Part shown: positions 1 through 3,915 of the stretch, piece by piece
How positions within the stretch are numbered: the stretch's first letter is position 1
Layout of the letters: each line of letters begins with the position of its first letter
Assembly: GCA_945897765.1 (NCBI GenBank)
Contig: CAMDGP010000143.1
Span: 1-5,865 of the forward strand
Direction: 5' to 3'
DNA length: 5,865 nucleotides
Origin: Chitinophaga pinensis
Lineage (GTDB): Bacteria; Bacteroidota; Bacteroidia; Flavobacteriales_D; Crocinitomicaceae
Program-made: the position numbers and the translations under genes
The notes under the pieces: model-generated
The model's database searches: none
The model's input: the letters and a program-made list of their open reading frames with translations, nothing else
What the model was told of the DNA's origin: nothing

Positions 1-1
1 T

Positions 2-91
2 ATTGATTTTTACAACAATGAAAGAAGGCATGAATCATTAAGTCAAATCGCCCCAAATGATTTTTATAAAACCCACCTTATGGTATCATGA
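2..91 (+). pseudogene. IS3-family transposase, C-terminal end only (cut by the window edge)
   Basis: The frame beginning at base 2 is open for 29 codons and stops with TGA at 89-91. Its translation begins IDFYNNERRHESL and continues with an APNDFY segment. This is the signature of the extreme C-terminus of the IS3/IS150 DDE integrase core (family pattern Y-N-x-x-R-x-H-x-SL followed by a P-x-x-F/Y). No start is visible because the gene enters from the left, so the D, D and E catalytic residues cannot be checked, nor can it be said whether the element is intact outside the window. It is typed as a pseudogene only because it is partial here. The family call is firm; the IS subgroup is not determined. 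Confidence 0.8.
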
Positions 92-111
92 AATACCTTA
101 ATTTTGACAAA

Positions 112-140
112 TAGCTGTCCAGTTAATTGGTTCCATTATA
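112..140 (+). mobile_element. Probable right terminal inverted repeat of the IS3-family element
   Basis: About 20 bases after the transposase stop lies a segment containing TGTCCAGTTAATTGG and then TTCCATTATA. Read on the other strand it starts TATAATGGAACC and continues AATTAACTGGACA, similar to the terminal repeats of IS150-type elements, which often start TGTA and carry a GGAC block. The expected outer CA dinucleotide reads TA here, or the true end is the CCA at 133-135. The left repeat is outside the window, so the exact boundary and any target duplication cannot be confirmed. Confidence 0.4.
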
Positions 141-339
141 TTCATTTCATTTTTAAATTGAGCTAGAGGAATTGAGTTTATTGAGAACAACTATTAAATC
201 TTAAAAGAAAGTAGGAATTACTCGACCAACTTTTGCTTTTACTAAGCAAGGGATTGTAATGTTTTCAAAAAGATTATTTAGCAGTCAAATATTGATGTTT
301 TCAAATTTTTATCATGTATTTAGTTGAAATATATATCTT
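141..339. other. Gene-free AT-rich spacer
   Basis: No reading frame of convincing length or composition is present on either strand between the IS end and the structured RNA. The only pattern seen is an 11-base direct repeat, ATGTTTTCAAA, at 259-269 and 295-305, which is short enough to be chance in such AT-rich sequence. No clear TAnnTTTG promoter box lies just before position 340; the nearest is a poor match at 334-341. Confidence 0.6.
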
Positions 340-459
340 GCGTTAGGGATAGTAGCGACATCCTCCGACGAAGGTTTTTTTCAACCTTTTAGGAGATATA
401 GCGGAAAGCCCGACTCTGACAAAATGAGGAGGAACGACGAATTTTCGTCAGAGGAACGC
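340..459 (+). ncRNA. Structured RNA, three-way junction, candidate Flavo-1-type ncRNA
   Basis: The segment folds into one coherent structure. A closing stem pairs GCGTT (340-344) with AACGC (455-459). One arm runs from GGG (346-348) to CCC (409-411), with TCCT (361-364) pairing AGGA (391-394) and an apical hairpin AAGGTT (371-376)/AACCTT (383-388). Its internal loop carries the similar strings GATAGTAGCG and GATATAGCGG on opposite sides. The other arm pairs CTCTGAC (414-420) with GTCAGAG (447-453) and AAAAT (421-425) with ATTTT (441-445), with C446 bulged. The unpaired blocks GCGTTAGGGATAG and AGCGGAAAGCCCG are, from memory, a recurring intergenic signature of Flavobacteria, and Flavo-1 is the Rfam family I would test first. 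The family name and the strand are inference. The RNA lies tail-to-tail with the gls operon. Confidence 0.6.
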
Positions 460-487
460 CCAAAAGAAACTGAAAATACTGAACTAG

Positions 488-519
488 AAAAAGTATTTCT
501 TCGAAAAGAAACAAATACT
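488..519 (-). terminator. Intrinsic terminator of the gls operon
   Basis: Read on the - strand just after the glsB stop, AGTATTT (519-513) pairs with AAATACT (498-492). Inside it CTT and AAG close a TTCG tetraloop, with a GTTT bulge on the 5' side. The stem runs directly into a run of Ts (492-488). A hairpin with a T-tract five bases after a stop codon is the standard layout of a factor-independent terminator. The stem is AT-rich, so its strength is uncertain. Confidence 0.6.
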
Positions 520-523
520 CTCC

Positions 524-1438
524 TTAAAAATCTACGTGACGCTCTTTTTTATCCGGAAAAATATCCGCAATTGTCACTAAAATTCCTGTTTCTTCAACGT
601 TACCGAAATCAGGATTTACAGCCGTTCCAAAGGTTTTCATTGTTGGAGATAAATTCATATAGATATTTACCAAAGGCGGAATAAACTCCCCTTTTTCGCG
701 AATGTGTCCGTTAAGGACTTTGAAACCATCTTTAAAATCCAAATCTTGCAACTGACTTTCTACATAAGCTTTATCGTAATTCTGAACCAAGGGATGAAAT
801 GGCTTCATTAAATTTTCGGTATCTGGAAAATAGTGGTGCATGAAATGTAACAAGAAATCTCGGCAATCGGTGTTATAGTTTGGATACATGGTTACTTTTC
901 CGAAGAAGTATTTTTTCTCAGGATAAAAACGCACCAAAGCGCCCAAACCGTCCCAAATATTATCTAAAGCAAATAATCCTTTTCGTGGATCAACGCTTGG
1001 TTGAAACATAGGTTGAACCCAACTTCGTCCTAACTCAATTGTATATGGTAAATATTCTGATAAAAATCGCTTAGAAAAATCAAAATAATGCGTTGTTGAC
1101 AAATGAATTGTTCCTGTTTTGTCAATTGCTTCGTCGCACAAAATAAAACGGTATCCCCCCACGATTTGCTGTTCTGTAGGCGCCCAAACAATTAACTGCT
1201 TGTAACAAATTTCGCCTGTATCATATTCATCCAAATCAAGCGCCTCATAAGTTCCACCGCCCGATGCACGAAAAGTAACCTCTCGCAAACGACCGATTTC
1301 TAGCAACGTATTTGGAGCTATTTTATTATCAATAATATAGATTTCATTTCCGCCTTTACGCGTCAATCGAACCAAACCAGAAGCATGTAATTCTGAAACT
1401 ATCAGTGAACTTTCTATGGGTGCTATAATTTCCTTCAT
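524..1438 (-). CDS. glsB: GlsB/OlsB-like N-acyltransferase (GNAT-type) for amino-acid lipid synthesis
   Basis: This 304-residue cytoplasmic enzyme belongs to the OlsB-like acyltransferase group with a LuxI/GNAT fold (Pfam Acetyltransf_5 type). By family knowledge it transfers a 3-hydroxyacyl chain from acyl-ACP to the amino group of an amino acid, giving the lyso-lipid that the upstream O-acyltransferase completes. Visible landmarks are LREVTFR (51-57), DLDEYD (68-73), KQLIVW (80-85), the acyl-donor segment IVGGYRF (92-98), IELGRSW (134-140), GLFALDNIWDGLGAL (154-168), YFFGKVTMYP (177-186) and a C-terminal SLSPTM...FGTAVN...EETGIL stretch. This long C-terminal form closely resembles the Bacteroides glycine-lipid enzyme GlsB. 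The start ATG at 1438 lies 2 bases after the upstream stop, so translation is probably coupled. Glycine as the substrate is inferred; ornithine or another amino acid remains possible. No disruption is seen. Confidence 0.8.
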   Translation of the reverse strand: MKEIIAPIESSLIVSELHASGLVRLTRKGGNEIYIIDNKIAPNTLLEIGRLREVTFRASGGGTYEALDLDEYDTGEICYKQLIVWAPTEQQIVGGYRFILCDEAIDKTGTIHLSTTHYFDFSKRFLSEYLPYTIELGRSWVQPMFQPSVDPRKGLFALDNIWDGLGALVRFYPEKKYFFGKVTMYPNYNTDCRDFLLHFMHHYFPDTENLMKPFHPLVQNYDKAYVESQLQDLDFKDGFKVLNGHIREKGEFIPPLVNIYMNLSPTMKTFGTAVNPDFGNVEETGILVTIADIFPDKKERHVDF

Positions 1439-1440
1439 AA

Positions 1441-2256
1441 TTATTTCTTTAATGAATGAACAGTATTTCGCAACATGGCAGCTGCATCTTGGTCATTCAT
1501 GTTTTTATCAATTTCTCCTGCTAATATTGGCTCACCAACTGTAAATATGATTGTTTTATTGTGTTGCTTAAATAATTCATTAGACAAATAAAGCATTTCA
1601 AGATTTGCCTTAATACCAACAGCACTTCTTAAATTCGATAAGCGATAGAAAAAATTAGACAATTCGCCATCAATATGAATTGGAACAACGGTTCTATTCA
1701 AAGAACGCGCGTACAACATAAATGTTTTTTTCCAAGCTAAATCTTGAACAACGCCATCTATTCTTCTACTTACCAAACCTGCTGGAAAAATACAAATTGC
1801 ATTTTCTGATTCAAATGTATTCTTTATTTGATTGCGAATACTATTGTCATTTTTCCCATGTTTATTGACCCCAACAAAAAGATTGCTGATGTTTGTCAAA
1901 TTCATCAATAAATCATTAACAATGAAGTTTAAATCGCGACGATAATCTTTCAATCCTGCTATTAAAGCAATAGCATCCATTCCTCCTAAAGGATGATTCA
2001 TTGCAATTATCAATGGACCATCTTTCGGAATTAACTCTTTGTTATTAAATACAACTTTAATGTTGAAATATTCCATAACCGCTTCACAAAAATCTTGATC
2101 ATACTTGTCTTTGTTTTTCACAATAAAATCATTGATTTCATCTTCGTGCAAGATACGGCGTAAATAATTGATTACGAATGAAGGTAACCAACGCAAAAGC
2201 TTAGGGTTTTTACTTCTGATTAAGCCTTTTACATCTATAAATTTTTCACTTTTCAC
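1441..2256 (-). CDS. glsA: GlsA-like PlsC-family O-acyltransferase for amino-acid lipid synthesis
   Basis: This 271-residue protein of the lysophosphatidate acyltransferase (PlsC) superfamily probably esterifies the 3-hydroxyl of an N-acyl amino acid, the second step after the GlsB-like enzyme encoded just downstream. The acyltransferase block I reads NHPLGGMD (87-94), so His88 and Asp94 are six residues apart (HX5D) rather than the usual HX4D; this spacing is common in the Bacteroidota OlsF/GlsA-like group. Block III is FPAGLVSRR (157-165) and a VVPIHIDG strand follows at 190-197. No strong membrane segment is visible, so peripheral inner-membrane attachment is likely. The start is GTG at 2254-2256: an in-frame TAA lies about ten codons upstream and the next Met is at residue 61, inside conserved sequence. 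A weak promoter candidate (TTTG at 2295-2298, 18 bases, TAAATTTT at 2269-2276) would leave almost no leader, so it is not annotated. Confidence 0.78.
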   Translation of the reverse strand: MKSEKFIDVKGLIRSKNPKLLRWLPSFVINYLRRILHEDEINDFIVKNKDKYDQDFCEAVMEYFNIKVVFNNKELIPKDGPLIIAMNHPLGGMDAIALIAGLKDYRRDLNFIVNDLLMNLTNISNLFVGVNKHGKNDNSIRNQIKNTFESENAICIFPAGLVSRRIDGVVQDLAWKKTFMLYARSLNRTVVPIHIDGELSNFFYRLSNLRSAVGIKANLEMLYLSNELFKQHNKTIIFTVGEPILAGEIDKNMNDQDAAAMLRNTVHSLKK

Positions 2257-2451
2257 GTTTACGAAATTAAAATTTAAAATGAAATAACTTTAATCAAAAG
2301 GATTAAATTATTCACATTAAAAATGTTAGTAGTGAAGTTTGCCTTTCTTTTTATCTTTGTTCTTCCATAAGCTTAGCTTAAAAGCTTTCCATACAATTAG
2401 AAACCGTTTCATAGAAAATTAAACAACAGAGGACACAGAGAACGCAGTTCT
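2257..2451. other. Gene-free leader region of the gls operon
   Basis: No gene is visible. The part next to glsA should hold its promoter, but no perfect TAnnTTTG box on the - strand sits at a sensible distance. Around 2369-2391 AAGCTT occurs twice within a local palindromic patch. Positions 2424-2444 contain AACAGAGGACACAGAGAACG, reminiscent of the CACAGAG-type intergenic repeats found in many Bacteroidota; this is a recollection and could not be tested. Confidence 0.5.
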
Positions 2452-2568
2452 GATTCCTCCTTTTAGTCGGAATTACTTTTGGGCTGGGGAAGCTGGCGAA
2501 AATGCGAAGCATTTTTGCAATCCTATCTAATAAAATGGTCATTCCGAGCGGCGTGAGGAATCCATTTT
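2452..2568. repeat. Composite inverted-repeat element (REP/BIME-like)
   Basis: Two copies of one motif face each other. The left copy (2452-2476) is GATTCCTC, 8 bases, CGGAATTAC. The right copy (2538-2562) is GTCATTCCG, 8 bases, GAGGAATC, so the outer 8-mers and inner CGGAAT/ATTCCG are exact inverted repeats. Between them is a hairpin with a 10-pair stem, GCGAAAATGC (2496-2505) and GCATTTTTGC (2509-2518), with one G-T pair and a GAA loop. The right copy also forms its own stem: AAAATGG (2532-2538)/CCATTTT (2562-2568) plus ATTCC (2541-2545)/GGAAT (2557-2561). The right motif resembles the CATTCCGAGCG...GAGGAATC repeats scattered between genes in Bacteroidota. It is richer in G+C than its surroundings and contains no reading frame. 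Confidence 0.65.
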
Positions 2569-2576
2569 CAGTTCAG

Positions 2577-2696
2577 TAGCTAAAACCATAAAATTCAAGG
2601 CCAATTATTATCGCTAACAATTGCAATTAAGATTCTTGTGTAAATAATTTAAACCTTTTCAATCTTTGAATTAGCTACCTAAAATTTAAGGTTTAA
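2577..2696. repeat. Short imperfect direct repeat and 9-base inverted repeat 3' of the DUF2490 gene
   Basis: TAGCTA followed by CC(A)TAAAATT(C/T)AAGG occurs at 2577-2600 and again at 2672-2691, differing by small gaps and one base. The second copy overlaps the right arm of an exact inverted repeat, TTAAACCTT (2649-2657) and AAGGTTTAA (2688-2696), with a 30-base spacer. The inverted repeat lies just after the DUF2490 stop and could be a transcript 3' hairpin, but no T-tract follows on the - strand, so a terminator call is not justified. The sequence is very AT-rich and chance similarity cannot be excluded. Confidence 0.35.
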
Positions 2697-2708
2697 CAAA
2701 CTGTGAAG

Positions 2709-3398
2709 TTATTTTTCTTCCTTTTTTTTCTTTTTAATCTGATAGGTATAACTCAAATTCAAAATATGGCGATTTAATGGAGTTGCCAACTGAATTCGTT
2801 GGTCAAAAATATAGCCAAATTCAACTTTATGTGGACCTTTTAAATCCAATGCGAAGGACGCTGAATAACGAATTTTAGTAAAGCGATTTCCGAGTTCATA
2901 ATTACTTGGGTCGTAGAAAAACTCAGTGCTTATTTGAGGAGTTAGTGGGAAATTATTGATATCGTAAGAAATGCTTGGTTTTATTCTATAAGCTTCATCA
3001 AACTCAGCTTCATAAGTCCCTGTTAAAATCTGTGCGAACGAATATTGATAGCGTAAGCGTAGGCCTAAGTCCAATCTTTTTTTCGTTTTAGAAAATTGCA
3101 AGTTAAAATTCAAACGATGATTTAAAGAGAAATTCGAGTTATCTTGTCGATCTGAAATAAAACGATAATCAATTGAAGGTTTAAGCCATTTTTTGAATTT
3201 GTATTTGATAGATGCTTGCCCGAAAGTTGTTTGCAAATTATAATTTCCAAAGCGATTATTCCAATCGATAGTGTACTCAAATTTGTCACTCAATTTTCCA
3301 GTAATTCCTGTTTCTGCCCAAACTTGAAAATAATTCTGTTGGCTTGAAACAAAATTAATGGATAAACTAAACAGGAAAATGGCACAAAAACGAATCAT
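2709..3398 (-). CDS. DUF2490-type outer-membrane beta-barrel protein
   Basis: This 229-residue protein has a signal peptide (IRF start, hydrophobic core at 4-16, likely cut near S19/Q20). The rest is a run of alternating polar and aromatic strands, for example FQVWAETGITGKLSDKFEYT (24-43), WLKPSIDYRF (71-80), LGLRLRYQY (111-119) and VEFGYIFDQRI (192-202). This is the pattern of the DUF2490 family, predicted outer-membrane barrels of unknown function that are common in Bacteroidota. The length fits the family. After the last strand (LNLSYTYQI) comes a charged tail, KKKKKEEK, encoded partly by an A8 run (T8 at 2722-2729 on the + strand). Its ATG overlaps the stop of the upstream lipoprotein gene by one base (TAATG), so the two are almost surely co-translated and may work together at the outer membrane. 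No substrate can be inferred. Confidence 0.7.
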   Translation of the reverse strand: MIRFCAIFLFSLSINFVSSQQNYFQVWAETGITGKLSDKFEYTIDWNNRFGNYNLQTTFGQASIKYKFKKWLKPSIDYRFISDRQDNSNFSLNHRLNFNLQFSKTKKRLDLGLRLRYQYSFAQILTGTYEAEFDEAYRIKPSISYDINNFPLTPQISTEFFYDPSNYELGNRFTKIRYSASFALDLKGPHKVEFGYIFDQRIQLATPLNRHILNLSYTYQIKKKKKEEK

Positions 3399-3802
3399 TA
3401 CAACTGTTTTTTGATGACAATTGTATCTAAATCAATCACTTGATTGCGTTCTGTTATTTCAAATGGAACCAAAATTTCTTTTTTACCACTCGCACAAGAA
3501 CTGCAATCTTCGTAAACATACAATGTGTATTTTCCTTTCTGCAAATAATTGAAAACAAAACTACCATCGTAACTTGCTTTGATATCATCATCGTAAAAAG
3601 TATCGTCTTGGCCATAAATTAAATAAACATCTTGGTCAGCAGCTTCATATTTTCCACCAGAAATTGGATTTCCAATACTGTTATATAATTGTTCCATAAC
3701 TACACCTTTCACAGTTGCTGAACCACCCTTTCCTTCTACTTTAGCACAAGAATATAATAATGTTGTGGCAATAATTAAACTTAATAAATACTTCATTTTC
3801 AT
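3398..3802 (-). CDS. Small lipoprotein with a carboxypeptidase-regulatory-like beta-sandwich domain
   Basis: Starting at the ATG at 3802 gives 134 residues beginning MKMKYLLSLI, with a lipobox L16-Y17-S18-C19, so the mature protein is a lipoprotein anchored through Cys19. A longer reading from 3877 would add 25 residues in front of the signal peptide and would begin upstream of the predicted transcript start, so it is rejected; the ATG at 3796 is an equal alternative. The mature part has a TVKGVV strand, a long acidic loop rich in D and Y (YGQDDTFYDDD), a GSFVFNYLQKGKYTLYVY stretch typical of transthyretin-like or carboxypeptidase-regulatory domains, and a CSSC pair just after it. The call as lipoprotein is firm; the fold is inferred from pattern, and no specific function is recognised. 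It is the first gene of the operon with the DUF2490-type protein. Confidence 0.72.
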   Translation of the reverse strand: MKMKYLLSLIIATTLLYSCAKVEGKGGSATVKGVVMEQLYNSIGNPISGGKYEAADQDVYLIYGQDDTFYDDDIKASYDGSFVFNYLQKGKYTLYVYEDCSSCASGKKEILVPFEITERNQVIDLDTIVIKKQL

Positions 3803-3827
3803 CCAGTTTTTAATCTTTAATATATCC

Positions 3828-3835
3828 CAAAAATA
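3828..3835 (-). promoter_or_regulatory. Bacteroidota-type -7 promoter box for the lipoprotein-DUF2490 operon
   Basis: On the - strand the octamer TATTTTTG matches the Bacteroidota -7 consensus TAnnTTTG exactly. It ends 25 bases before the ATG at 3802, giving a leader of roughly 20 bases. The matching -33 element is imperfect: only a GTTA lies about 21 bases upstream. The box is short and AT-rich, but the space between the two divergent genes is only 113 bases, so an exact match here is unlikely to be chance. No comparable box was found for the divergent gene at 3916. Confidence 0.5.
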
Positions 3836-3915
3836 CAACATTACGATTGAATGCATTAACTTTAACACGTTATTCAATAATATTACGTTAATATTGATAA
3901 GTAAATCAACTTTAA

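Noticed and set aside
424..684. An 86-codon open frame on the + strand.
   Set aside because: It starts inside the structured RNA and runs antisense through the 3' end of the glsB-like gene. Its composition is low-complexity and charged and it has no recognisable domain.
2352..2359. A perfect TAnnTTTG octamer (TATCTTTG) on the + strand, possibly the promoter of a small RNA.
   Set aside because: No gene or clear RNA structure with a terminator follows at a suitable distance and no -33 element is correctly spaced. Such octamers are expected by chance several times in a T-rich window of this size.
2452..2568. The repeated ATTCC/GGAAT motifs as a CRISPR array.
   Set aside because: There are only two copies, they face each other instead of repeating in the same direction, and the segment between them is itself a hairpin.
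2649..2696. Inverted repeat TTAAACCTT/AAGGTTTAA as a terminator for the DUF2490 operon.
   Set aside because: The 30-base spacer is long and no T-tract follows on the - strand, so it is listed only as a repeat.
3440..3622. A 60-codon open frame on the + strand.
   Set aside because: It lies wholly antisense to the lipoprotein gene, whose reading is supported by a lipobox and domain pattern.
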